A DNA stretch of 32,650 nt from JBGTFE01 sp041747435 (lineage in GTDB: Bacteria > Acidobacteriota > Blastocatellia > Pyrinomonadales > Pyrinomonadaceae), in the NCBI GenBank assembly GCA_041747435.1, contig JBGTFE010000099.1, positions 1 to 32,650 of the forward strand, read 5' to 3'. The notes beneath the pieces are model-generated. The model made no database searches and was not told the DNA's origin. It saw only the letters and a program-made list of their open reading frames with translations. Each line of letters starts with the position of its first letter. The first letter of the stretch is position 1. The translations under genes and the position numbers were made by a program. Positions 22,908 to 31,132 of this stretch are shown in pieces.

Positions 22908-24128
22908 ATGGATATAATTAAGTCTTCTATTCCAGTTCCCTCTTGGAATGAAAATTACTACCACGAAGTCGAATTTGCACCTCCTCAAATAAGAAAGTTT
23001 TATCATTATTTGGTTGAAGAAATTTCTAAGGGTAATTTTGTAAATATAGAAGGGGAATTCTATTATATCGTTCTTTACCTACGCTCCGTTGTCGAACAAT
23101 TTATATCTGACAAAAATATAAACAGATTACTGGAAAGATTTGAAGAAATTAGACAGGTTTATGGTGATTTTCGTGAAATAAAATATAGCCTTTTGACTTG
23201 GAATGCTGATGCGTTTCTTTATTTAAATGATTTTGATAATGCGTGGGTTTTTATGCGGCAAAGATTCATCAGCATGCAAGATATAATTAATATTCGAGCA
23301 AAATGTAAAGAAACTTTTATTGATGGTAAAGATTTAATTAGCACATTTGGTTCTAAAATTTATTCTGAAAGTGGCTTAACTGCCTTTGGTAAGAATAATC
23401 TTGAATCACTATTAAAAATAGTTTCTATAAACCTTAATACTTTCCACACGCGACACGGAAAGAACTTTATAGAATATTTATGTCAGCAGTACGATTTTGC
23501 TGCCTTAGGTGGTAAAGATTTTTTGAGGTTAAGAGAATTTTTTGATACTGAGAAAGATTTTATTTTCTTGGAAAGAACTTATGAACTTTTTGAAAGAAGA
23601 TATTATCTTAAAAGAGAAAAATATAGCGAAAGATTTCAACGTAAGTTATTTAATAGTGCTGTAAATTATCCTCCTTCTATTAATTATGAACCAATTCCAT
23701 CAATTATATTAAAGGCAATAGAAAATGAATCTAAACGCCTGATTAGAGAATGCGAAAATACTCTTCGTGAAGAAATGTCTGTGCCAAGAATTGGAGAGGG
23801 TTGGATTGCCGAAACAGAACTTCTCTATAAACTTCGAGAATATTTTTCCGATGAAAGAATAGTCCATCACGCAAAACCTGTTTGGCTTGCTCCACAACAT
23901 TTAGATATTTATTTCCCGGAAAAAAATATTGGAATTGAATATCAAGGACTTCAACATCAAAGACCTGTTGAGTATTTTGGCGGACAAAAAGCATTTGAAA
24001 ACCAAAAAGAGCGAGATGAGAGAAAAAGGCGCTTGTGTAAAGAAAATAATTGTAAATTAATATATGTTTCTGAAGGTTATAATTTTAGAGATTTAATAAA
24101 TGAACTAGAGGTTTTTTTAGTAATTTAG
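22908..24128 (+). CDS. Putative PD-(D/E)XK nuclease with TerB-N-like N-terminus
   Basis: This 406-residue protein is much more AT-rich than both neighbours and rich in ATA, TTA and AGA codons. Its C-terminus has HLDIYFPEKNIGIEYQGLQH: D333 and E344-x-Q346 fit the PD-(D/E)XK core, with E307 in a preceding helix (AETELL) as in many such nucleases. The N-terminal APPQIRKFYHYLVEEISKGN and following resemble the TerB-N domain of tellurite-resistance-associated proteins; this match is tentative. The middle is unassigned. It is separated by 6 bases from the gene on each side. The base composition suggests horizontal acquisition, and a defence or DNA-processing role is plausible. Confidence 0.75.
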   Translation: MDIIKSSIPVPSWNENYYHEVEFAPPQIRKFYHYLVEEISKGNFVNIEGEFYYIVLYLRSVVEQFISDKNINRLLERFEEIRQVYGDFREIKYSLLTWNADAFLYLNDFDNAWVFMRQRFISMQDIINIRAKCKETFIDGKDLISTFGSKIYSESGLTAFGKNNLESLLKIVSINLNTFHTRHGKNFIEYLCQQYDFAALGGKDFLRLREFFDTEKDFIFLERTYELFERRYYLKREKYSERFQRKLFNSAVNYPPSINYEPIPSIILKAIENESKRLIRECENTLREEMSVPRIGEGWIAETELLYKLREYFSDERIVHHAKPVWLAPQHLDIYFPEKNIGIEYQGLQHQRPVEYFGGQKAFENQKERDERKRRLCKENNCKLIYVSEGYNFRDLINELEVFLVI

Positions 24129-24134
24129 CAGATT

Positions 24135-24911
24135 ATGAATACAACACTTCCGCAGGAAATGCAGCAGCACACATACGAGATCATGAATCGCGTCGAGGAT
24201 TCGCATTGGTGGTTTGTCGGGCGGCGCGCGATTCTTGAAGAATTTCTACGCCAAATAATCCAAAATCCAAAATCTAAAATCCAAAATCCAAAGATTCTCG
24301 ACGTCGGCTGCGGAACGGGCGCCAATCTGGAAATGCTCGCAAATTTTGGCGAAGCCGAGGGCGTCGATGTTTCCGACGACGCGCTCGAATTTTGCAAACT
24401 GAAAGGCTTGAAGGCGCATAAAGGCTTGGCGGAAAAACTGCCGTTTGAAGACGAGAGTTTCGATCTTGTTACGGCGCTCGATGTTGTCGAACACTTGGAC
24501 GACGATGTTGCCGGACTTAGAGAAATGAATCGCGTTCTCAAAAAAGACGGCAGCGCTTTGATCTTTGTCCCGGCGTTTATGTGGCTCTGGGGCGTGCAAG
24601 ACGACATTTCAAATCACCGCATTCGCTACACCAAGAAACAAATTGTCGAAAGACTGAAACTCGCCGGTTTTGAGATCGAGCGCGCAACTTACGCCAATTG
24701 GACGTTTTTCGCGCCGATTCTGGCGGGCAGAACTTTGATGAAACTAACCGGAATCAAACCCGAATCGGAAAACAATGTCAACATTTCCGCACTCAACGGG
24801 GTTTTCGGCAAGCTTTTCGGCGCGGAAAGATTCTGGCTCAAGAATTTCAATTTCCCGTTCGGCGTTTCGATCGTGATCGTCGCGAAAAAATCACAATCGG
24901 ATGAGTTATGA
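24135..24911 (+). CDS. Class I SAM-dependent methyltransferase
   Basis: This 258-residue methyltransferase has motif I ILDVGCGTGANLE (54-66), an acidic ribose contact in GVDVSDDALEF, motif post-II LVTALDVVEHLDDD, and RVLKKDGSALIFVPAF. SHWWFVGRRAILEEFL at the start is common in methyltransferases of polysaccharide clusters that act on sugar or lipid intermediates. Residues 41-53 (IIQNPKSKIQNPK), directly before motif I, are encoded by five copies of a 7-bp repeat. The remainder looks normal, so the enzyme is probably active. The substrate is unknown. Confidence 0.9.
   Translation: MNTTLPQEMQQHTYEIMNRVEDSHWWFVGRRAILEEFLRQIIQNPKSKIQNPKILDVGCGTGANLEMLANFGEAEGVDVSDDALEFCKLKGLKAHKGLAEKLPFEDESFDLVTALDVVEHLDDDVAGLREMNRVLKKDGSALIFVPAFMWLWGVQDDISNHRIRYTKKQIVERLKLAGFEIERATYANWTFFAPILAGRTLMKLTGIKPESENNVNISALNGVFGKLFGAERFWLKNFNFPFGVSIVIVAKKSQSDEL
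24257..24291. repeat. Five 7-bp tandem units (AATCCAA) inside the methyltransferase gene
   Basis: Units AATCCAA, AATCCAA, AATCTAA, AATCCAA and AATCCAA follow each other without gaps. They encode residues 41-53 of the methyltransferase. The 35-bp array is not a multiple of three, so flanking bases must have compensated the frame. Confidence 0.85.
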
Positions 24912-24958
24912 TTTTAGCGAAGAATTTCCGATTGAGGAAAGGGAATAAATAAAACGCA

Positions 24959-27682
24959 TCACCCGAAACTGCGCCGATAGCCTTCCCATCTTTCTTTCAT
25001 TTCGGCTAAAAATTTGACAAATTCCGCATCTTTGCGAATCGGATCGAGATACGGGTCGCGTTCGAAAAGCGGATAGCACGGGAAACCGTTTTCAGCCGTA
25101 TAACGCAGATATTTTAAGGCTTCCGCGCTTTTGCCGCCTTGCGCGAAAACGCGGGCGACGTAGTATGTAAAGTGATGATAGCCGCGATTTTTTCGCACTT
25201 TTCCGATAAAATCGGTTGCCGCCGCTTGCGCCTCGTCGTGTTTGCCTTGCAAAGCCAGTAATAGAATCTGCTCGATGCGGACAAATTCGGGGACGGGATT
25301 TTTTTGCAACTGCTGCGCGATGAGCGGTTCGGCTTCCTTTGCCATCATTTTTTCCAGATAATATTGGCTGTCGGGACCGCGGTTATAAAATCTTTTACTT
25401 AACTCCAAAGCAAAATCGGGACGATTTTGCTGCATAAATTCCTGAATATATCCGCCTTTGATGTAATCGTTGTTCGGGTCTATTCGGAGAGCCGTTTCAA
25501 ACTCTTCGATTGCCTTGTCTTCCAAACCGACGTGATTGCCCAGGTCGCCTAACTCAGTGTGCGCCACGTTCGGGTCAATCTCCTGCGCCAGCCGCAATTC
25601 GCGGAAAGCGGTTTCAACCCGCCAGCCTTCGTATTGACTAAAGGCGATAAAATAACGCGCCGCGTGGACTTCGGCAAGTTGCGGATTGAGGCGTTCGGCA
25701 ATGGCAAGTTCCTGTTTGGCTTGTTCAATCCACGCCGGATTTTCTTCCAGAAAGACGGCGATTTTCGTGTAGGTATAGCCAAGCTGGGCGTGCGCCAGCG
25801 CATAGTCAGGGTCGAGTTCAATCGCTTTTTTGAAAAGGTCAACCGCTAAATCGGCTTCCGGGCGGCTGCTTAGATAGGCGTTGGTATTGATGAAATGATA
25901 CATTCCTTTGGCAAAATACTTGTAGGCTTCCGGGTTGGCAGAATCGTGCCGCGCCATCTTCGACTCGGCGAGCCTCAAACGCAGACGCGCCGCGATTTGC
26001 CGCGAAATTTCGTCCTGCATCTTAAAAATATCGTTAAAATTTAAATCAAAAGTTTCCGCCCAGAGCGATGCGCCGTCGGCAGCGTTAAGCAAATTGACGC
26101 TGACGCGCAGCCGCTCGCCCGACTGCTGAATCGTGCCGTCCAGCACCGCGTCAACCTTCTGCTCGCGGGCGGCTTCGAGCGAATCCGTTTCCGTGTCGAG
26201 ATAACGGCGCACCGCACTCGTCGGGCGCACCGTCAATCCGTCAATCCGGCTGGTTTTAGCAATTATCGAATCGGCAATGCCCAAGCCGAGATACTGGTCG
26301 CCCGCTTCCGGGTTGAGCGATTTGAAAGGCAGTACGGCGATTGATTTCGGAGGCGTTTTTTCGGCTGCCGGCTGACGCAGATAATTTAATGAAACGAGAG
26401 CGATTGTCGCCGTCAGCAAAACAATCAAAATGGCTGACGCAGCAAATTTGTGGCGTTTGATTCCGGTAAAAATGTATTCCGCGCTTGATGCCGTTTGACG
26501 CGCTTTGTCAGAACCGTCTGCGGTAGCGGGCGCGTTTTGAGGGATGAGGGATGCGCCAACATGAGGGATGAAGGAAGAAGCTGCTTTAAATTCATCCTTC
26601 ATCCCTCCGCCCTCATCCCTCAAAACCGGCGGTTCTGACAATTTTTTCAAATCCGTCAATAAATCCGCCGCCGTTTGATAACGCTCGTCCGGGTTTTTCA
26701 TCAAAGATTTTTGGACAATCGGCTGAAGCGATTCGGGAATTTCCGCCCAATCCGGTTCATCGCGCAAAATCGCGGAAATCGTTTCCGCGTCAGTTTCACC
26801 ATTAAAGGGCGTTCGCATGCAAACCATTTCGTAAAACATCGCGCCGAAGCTAAAAATATCCGTTCGCACATCAAGCGGTTTGCCGCGCACTTGTTCGGGC
26901 GACATATACGGAACTGTCCCCATTATCGCGCCTGATTTGCTCGTCAGATTGGCGGTAGAAACTTTGTTTTTCGCTTCTGTCTTTTCCGCCGCAAATTTCG
27001 CCAAGCCAAAATCAAGCACTTTTGCGCTTCCCTTTTCGACAATGATATTCGCCGGCTTGATGTCGCGGTGAATGATACCGTGAGCGTGGGCTTCTGCCAG
27101 AGCGTCGGCGACTTGAACGGCAGCGTTTAGAATTTCCCGAAAACTTAATTTTTTGCGTTTGAGCCGTTCGGCAAGCGTTTCACCTTCGACGTATTGCATC
27201 ACAATAAAATTACAGCCGTCGGTTTCGACAATCTCATGAATCGCGCAAATATGCGGATGCTCGAGCGTTGCCGCCGCCCGCGCTTCGCGCCACAAACGAC
27301 GGTTGGCTTCCTTGTCGGAAGCTGACGCGGCAGGCAGAACCTTAAGCGCGACTTTGCGGTCGAGGCGCGTGTCCCGCGCGAGATAAATCTCTCCCATTCC
27401 GCCCGCGCCCAGTTTCGAGACAATTTCGTAATGCCCTAAAAAATGACCTTTAGCGAAGACGTTTTCTTCAATCGCCGCCACGCTTTCGGCAATCTCGCCG
27501 ACAATCGGCTTTTGCATAAAGTCATCGGCGCGTTCAAACGAGGATAAGAGCGATTCGACCTCGCGGCGCACGGTTTCATCGCCGTTGGAAACTTCCTTGA
27601 TAAATTGCGAACGCGCATCGGGTTTGTGCCCCAAAGCGGCATCGAAAATTTCTTTGATTTGTTGCCATTTTTCGTTTGGCAT
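24959..27682 (-). CDS. Membrane Ser/Thr protein kinase with TolB-like and TPR domains
   Basis: This 907-residue protein is set to start at 27682 (MPNEKWQQ). The frame continues 15 codons upstream from a TTG, but those are encoded by a 7-bp repeat. The Hanks-type kinase domain (about 85-350) has Gly loop LGAGGMGEIY (91-100), K114, HRDIKPAN (205-212) and DFG (224-226), so it should be active. A linker at about 350-410 contains a repeat-derived stretch. One TM helix lies at about 413-434. Outside are a TolB-N/FlgO-like region (about 447-560, KSIAVLPFKSLNPEAGDQYL) and TPRs to about 830. Such kinases are abundant in Acidobacteriota and often follow ECF sigma genes, as here. Confidence 0.92.
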   Translation of the reverse strand: MPNEKWQQIKEIFDAALGHKPDARSQFIKEVSNGDETVRREVESLLSSFERADDFMQKPIVGEIAESVAAIEENVFAKGHFLGHYEIVSKLGAGGMGEIYLARDTRLDRKVALKVLPAASASDKEANRRLWREARAAATLEHPHICAIHEIVETDGCNFIVMQYVEGETLAERLKRKKLSFREILNAAVQVADALAEAHAHGIIHRDIKPANIIVEKGSAKVLDFGLAKFAAEKTEAKNKVSTANLTSKSGAIMGTVPYMSPEQVRGKPLDVRTDIFSFGAMFYEMVCMRTPFNGETDAETISAILRDEPDWAEIPESLQPIVQKSLMKNPDERYQTAADLLTDLKKLSEPPVLRDEGGGMKDEFKAASSFIPHVGASLIPQNAPATADGSDKARQTASSAEYIFTGIKRHKFAASAILIVLLTATIALVSLNYLRQPAAEKTPPKSIAVLPFKSLNPEAGDQYLGLGIADSIIAKTSRIDGLTVRPTSAVRRYLDTETDSLEAAREQKVDAVLDGTIQQSGERLRVSVNLLNAADGASLWAETFDLNFNDIFKMQDEISRQIAARLRLRLAESKMARHDSANPEAYKYFAKGMYHFINTNAYLSSRPEADLAVDLFKKAIELDPDYALAHAQLGYTYTKIAVFLEENPAWIEQAKQELAIAERLNPQLAEVHAARYFIAFSQYEGWRVETAFRELRLAQEIDPNVAHTELGDLGNHVGLEDKAIEEFETALRIDPNNDYIKGGYIQEFMQQNRPDFALELSKRFYNRGPDSQYYLEKMMAKEAEPLIAQQLQKNPVPEFVRIEQILLLALQGKHDEAQAAATDFIGKVRKNRGYHHFTYYVARVFAQGGKSAEALKYLRYTAENGFPCYPLFERDPYLDPIRKDAEFVKFLAEMKERWEGYRRSFG
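26535..26625. repeat. Inverted 7-bp-type repeat (GAGGGAT) inside the kinase gene
   Basis: Two perfect arm pairs are nested: 26535-26550 with 26610-26625 (16 bp) and 26563-26575 with 26595-26607 (13 bp). The arms consist of GAGGGAT units. They encode the linker between the kinase domain and the TM helix. Confidence 0.85.
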
Positions 27683-27691
27683 TTCTTTTTG

Positions 27692-27800
27692 AGTTCCAAG
27701 TTCCAGGTTCCAAGTCTCAAATCTCAAGTTTTAAGTTCCAAGTTTGTAAAACTGAGTCCTAACTTGGAACTTGGAACTTGGAACTTGGAACTTGGAACTT
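27692..27800. repeat. Inverted arrays of 7-bp units (AGTTCCA / TGGAACT)
   Basis: On the plus strand about eight AGTTCCA-like units run from 27692 to 27747, some degenerate. Five exact TTGGAAC units run from 27764 to 27798. The two blocks are mutually complementary and would form a long hairpin in the sigma-kinase mRNA. They fill almost the whole 119-base gap. Confidence 0.9.
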
Positions 27801-27801
27801 T

Positions 27802-28365
27802 CTACCGCGTTAATTCGCGGTGCAGCCAAGCCCGCGCTACGTTCCAATCCCGCGCGGCGGTTGCCCGCGAGATTTTTAGGGCTTCGGCGGACGCTTCCAA
27901 GCTCAAACCGCTAAAATAGCGAAGCTCAACCAGACGCACTTGCTGCTCGTCTATCTCCGCCAGGCGATTTAAAGCCTCGTCCAGCGCAATCAAATCCACA
28001 TTCTGCTCGTCAATCGTAATTTCTCCGGCTTCTTCCAAAGATATTTTCACTGCTTCACCGCCGCGTTTTTCACGGTGTTTGGCGCGAGCGTGGTCAACCA
28101 AAATATGACGCATTACTTGTGCGGCAACGGCGAAAAACTGCCTTCGGCTTTGCCAGTCAATTTCGGTTTGGTCAACCAGACGAATGTAAGCTTCGTGAAT
28201 CAGCGCAGTAGTTTGAAGCGTATGACCGGGGCGTTCGTTTCTCAAATATCGGGCGGCTTGTTTGTGCAATTCGGTGTAAACCAACGGCATCAATTCATCA
28301 AAAGCACCGCGGTTTCCGTCGCTCCATTCGCGCAACAACCCGGTTATTTGATGAGAATGTTCCAT
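27802..28365 (-). CDS. ECF-type RNA polymerase sigma factor
   Basis: This 187-residue sigma factor resembles the group common in Acidobacteriota and Planctomycetota (Sigma70_ECF type). Region 2 covers about residues 15-90 (LIHEAYIRLVDQ, RRQFFAVAAQVMRHILVDHARAK), and region 4 with its helix-turn-helix about 135-183 (LVELRYFSGLSLEASAEALKISRATAARDW). The start at 28365 is supported by GAGG 6 nt upstream; the frame extends 24 codons further without support. No anti-sigma gene is adjacent. The kinase downstream, after the 7-bp repeat, may control it by phosphorylation; that is inference from similar gene pairs. Confidence 0.93.
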   Translation of the reverse strand: MEHSHQITGLLREWSDGNRGAFDELMPLVYTELHKQAARYLRNERPGHTLQTTALIHEAYIRLVDQTEIDWQSRRQFFAVAAQVMRHILVDHARAKHREKRGGEAVKISLEEAGEITIDEQNVDLIALDEALNRLAEIDEQQVRLVELRYFSGLSLEASAEALKISRATAARDWNVARAWLHRELTR

Positions 28366-28548
28366 TGCAAGCCTCACACCCGATTTTCCGTAATTACCTG
28401 TGAGAATATACCCGCCGAAATCTTTAGTCAATGTCATTTACGGGAGAGTATCGGAAAATTTTTTGAGACGGTTTCCCCGTTTTTGTCGCCCTTATAGATG
28501 AAGGCGCAAAACGAGCCTTCGAGAAAAAATTCAAAATAGGAGAAGAAA

Positions 28549-28995
28549 ATGAATACAAAAACCAGAAAATTTATGACGCTTACAGCCCTTGTGCTGACCT
28601 TTTGTTTGTTATCTTTGGAACAAACAGTATCAGCGCAAAGCAATTGCCATAAAGTCAAAGGCAATCTAAGTGACGTTAGTACTCCTAACGGCGTGATAGG
28701 AACACTCACCAATGGGGGAATCCTCAATGGCACGTACGAATTACTAAACCACGTTGGTCCTCTTTCTACCCCCGACCCTAATACTATTTCCTACTCTGCT
28801 GACTTCGTCCTCACAACAAATCAAGGGCAGTTGAAGTCCGGCGATGTGGGAATTTTCGATTTTGTGACCGGAGTGGCTAGCGAAATCGGGCGTATCAATC
28901 CGAACACCAGCACCGGCAGATTCGCCGGAGCGACGGGCGTGCTTTTCACCAATGGCAAGACTACCGATGGCTTGGGCGAACGTATCCGGACTTAG
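28549..28995 (+). CDS. Small secreted protein, function unknown
   Basis: This 148-residue protein has a clear signal peptide (hydrophobic about 10-24, cleavage near VSAQ|S). AGGAG precedes the ATG at 28549. The mature part of about 120 residues is strand-rich, with one Cys near its start (SNCHKVKG) and a G-rich end (STGRFAGATGVLFTNGKTTDG). The pattern recalls small beta-barrel proteins of the dirigent/allene-oxide-cyclase kind, but this is only an impression. It diverges from the ECF sigma gene, so it may be a target of it. Its stop overlaps the stop of the convergent asparaginase. Confidence 0.75.
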   Translation: MNTKTRKFMTLTALVLTFCLLSLEQTVSAQSNCHKVKGNLSDVSTPNGVIGTLTNGGILNGTYELLNHVGPLSTPDPNTISYSADFVLTTNQGQLKSGDVGIFDFVTGVASEIGRINPNTSTGRFAGATGVLFTNGKTTDGLGERIRT

Positions 28996-30038
28996 AAATA
29001 GCTCTTCGCCTCGAAGGTTTTACCTTTCGGAAAATCGGCGTTCGTTACCGAATATGAAAAAGCTTTCGCGACGGCAAACGCTCCGACTTCGCCTTTTTTC
29101 GAGAGCGCGATAAAGCCGACCTGAAGCGTTTTTGCTTTTTCCGGATTGCGTTTGACGATGCGTTTTACCGCTTCCTCACAAGCTTTTTCTGGTGTGTAGC
29201 CGTTGCGCATTAGCTCGATTACCGTGTGCGTGCCGCAAATGCGAATAACTTCTTCGCCGACGCCCGAAGACGTTGCCGCGCCGATCTCGTTATCGACAAA
29301 AAGCCCGGCGCCGATTATCGGCGAATCGCCGACGCGCCCGCGCATTTTGAAACCCAATCCGCTCGTTGTGCACGCGCCCGAAAGGTTGCTGTTTGCATCG
29401 AGCGCGATCGTGCCCATCGTATCGTGGTTTAGGCTGCCGTCTTCAAAAAAATTCGGCGCGAATTGCGAAGTTTGCCCGTTCTTTTTTATATTTTCGATGT
29501 TAATGACCGGCTCGTATTTTGAATCTTTCAACCACTTCCGGTATTCCTTCTCGGCGTCAGGAGAAAGCTTGTCCGATTCGAGCTTAAAGCCGTTTTCGAG
29601 CGCAAATTGCTGCGCGCCCGCGCCGACAAGCATCACGTGCGGCGTGGTTTCCATCAATTTCCGGGCGACCGAGATCGGATTTTTTATGCGCTCGAGAAAG
29701 GCGACCGATCCGCAGTTTGAAAGGTCATCCATTATGCACGCATCGAGCGTTACGCGCCCGTCGCGGTCGGGATTTGCGCCTAAGCCGACACAGCAATTGA
29801 TCTCGTCTTCGGCGGAACGCGCTGCCTGCTCGACCGCGTCGAGCGCGCGACCCTTTTTCTCCAAAACCTGCCAAGCCGCGGCGTTTGCACGGATTCCGCT
29901 GTCCCATGTTGAAACGACGACAGGATTTTTTACCTTCATCATCGATATTCTTTCAAACGCCTGAGCAAAAGCGTTGCGAGCCGAAATCAATGGCAAACTT
30001 AAAAACGAAAACTGCAAAAATCTGCGTCGATCTAACAT
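28992..30038 (-). CDS. N4-(beta-N-acetylglucosaminyl)-L-asparaginase-like Ntn hydrolase, Tat-type signal
   Basis: This 348-residue protein starts MLDRRRFLQFSFLSLPLISA, a twin-arginine-like signal, so it is probably exported folded. It belongs to the glycosylasparaginase/isoaspartyl peptidase family. The precursor self-cleaves at NHD|TMGT, making T207 the N-terminal nucleophile of the beta chain. GACTTSGLGFKMRGRVGDSP and the GIRANAAAW segment are typical substrate-binding parts. It would release aspartate from N-glycosylasparagine or a similar amide outside the cytoplasm. GGGAG lies about 6 nt before the ATG. The alternative is a plain isoaspartyl aminopeptidase. Confidence 0.9.
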   Translation of the reverse strand: MLDRRRFLQFSFLSLPLISARNAFAQAFERISMMKVKNPVVVSTWDSGIRANAAAWQVLEKKGRALDAVEQAARSAEDEINCCVGLGANPDRDGRVTLDACIMDDLSNCGSVAFLERIKNPISVARKLMETTPHVMLVGAGAQQFALENGFKLESDKLSPDAEKEYRKWLKDSKYEPVINIENIKKNGQTSQFAPNFFEDGSLNHDTMGTIALDANSNLSGACTTSGLGFKMRGRVGDSPIIGAGLFVDNEIGAATSSGVGEEVIRICGTHTVIELMRNGYTPEKACEEAVKRIVKRNPEKAKTLQVGFIALSKKGEVGAFAVAKAFSYSVTNADFPKGKTFEAKSYF

Positions 30039-30133
30039 AATTTCTCCCTTTGACTAATTTGAAGCAATTTTACCAAAAAACCGCTAAACTGTATTTTTTC
30101 GGCGAAAAGTTTTAAATTAAGACCTTTGCAAAA

Positions 30134-31132
30134 ATGAATTCAGCACAGCCACGATCCGTAAATTTGCCCGAAGCGCAACCCGCGCCCGAGCTTTCGCTTT
30201 TTTTGCCCGTTTTAGACGAAGAAGAAAATCTGCGCCCGATGCACGCGAAGATCCGCGAAGCCTTGAACGAACTCGGCAAAACGGCGGAAGTGATCTATGT
30301 TGACGACGGTTCGACGGATAAATCGTTGGAAATTCTGCGCGAAATTGCGGCTGAAGATAATAGCGTTCGCGTAATTTCGCTTCGAAGAAATTACGGGCAA
30401 ACCGCCGCGATGAGCGCGGGAATTGACGCGGCGCGCGGGCATATTCTGATTCCGATGGATGCCGATCTGCAAAATGATCCGAAAGATATTGCGCGGCTTT
30501 TGGAGAAATTGAACGAAGGCTACGATGTCGTTTCCGGCTGGCGCAAAAACCGACAAGACAAACTGATTTCGCGCAAAATCCCGTCAAAAATCGCTAACCG
30601 GATCGTGTCCTGGATCGGCGGCGTTCCGCTTCACGATTACGGCTGCAGTTTGAAAGCGTATCGCCGCGACGTTTTGCAGGACGTAAAACTTTACGGCGAA
30701 ATGCACCGTTTTATCCCGATCTACGCGAGTTGGGCGGGAGCGCGTGTAACGGAAATTCCGGTTGACCATCACGCGCGGACGCGTGGCAAATCGAAATACG
30801 GAATTTCCCGCACCGTAAAAGTAGTTTTCGATCTGATGACGATAAAATTTATGGCTTCGTATCACACGAAACCGATCTACGTTTTCGGCACATTCGGTTT
30901 GATCGCATTTTTGCTTTCGATCTTTGCCGGACTCTGGGCTTTCTTTTTAAAATATGTGAACGGCGTTTCGTTTATCTTAACGCCTCTGCCCGTCATCGCC
31001 ATCGTCCTGCTGGCAATCTCGATGCAGTTTTTTTTAATGGGTTTATTAGCCGAAATGCTCGTCCGAACCTACCACGAATCGCAGGACAAAACTATCTACG
31101 CCGTACGCGAAAAAATCGGGTTTGAAGACTAA
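30134..31132 (+). CDS. GT2 glycosyltransferase with C-terminal membrane helices (DPMS/ArnC-like)
   Basis: This 332-residue polyprenyl-phosphate glycosyltransferase-type protein has a GT-A catalytic domain with YVDDGSTD (55-62) and the metal-binding PMDADLQNDP (107-116), then HARTRGKSKYGISRTVK. Two TM helices lie at about 250-275 and 287-312. It probably transfers a sugar from a nucleotide donor to undecaprenyl phosphate on the cytoplasmic face. Its stop overlaps the next start (TAATG), linking it with the asparagine synthase. The upstream gap 30039-30133 is AT-rich and should hold the promoter, but no clear boxes were seen. Confidence 0.92.
   Translation: MNSAQPRSVNLPEAQPAPELSLFLPVLDEEENLRPMHAKIREALNELGKTAEVIYVDDGSTDKSLEILREIAAEDNSVRVISLRRNYGQTAAMSAGIDAARGHILIPMDADLQNDPKDIARLLEKLNEGYDVVSGWRKNRQDKLISRKIPSKIANRIVSWIGGVPLHDYGCSLKAYRRDVLQDVKLYGEMHRFIPIYASWAGARVTEIPVDHHARTRGKSKYGISRTVKVVFDLMTIKFMASYHTKPIYVFGTFGLIAFLLSIFAGLWAFFLKYVNGVSFILTPLPVIAIVLLAISMQFFLMGLLAEMLVRTYHESQDKTIYAVREKIGFED

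Noticed and set aside
27683..27727. N-terminal extension of the kinase (ETWNLELGTQKE)
   Set aside because: It is encoded by the 7-bp repeat and begins with TTG. The ATG at 27682 starts the recognisable protein.
27692..27800. CRISPR array
   Set aside because: The units are 7 bp with no spacers, and no cas genes are present.
30039..30133. TTGACT followed by AT-rich sequence as a GT2 promoter
   Set aside because: No -10 box at acceptable spacing was found, so no promoter is called.
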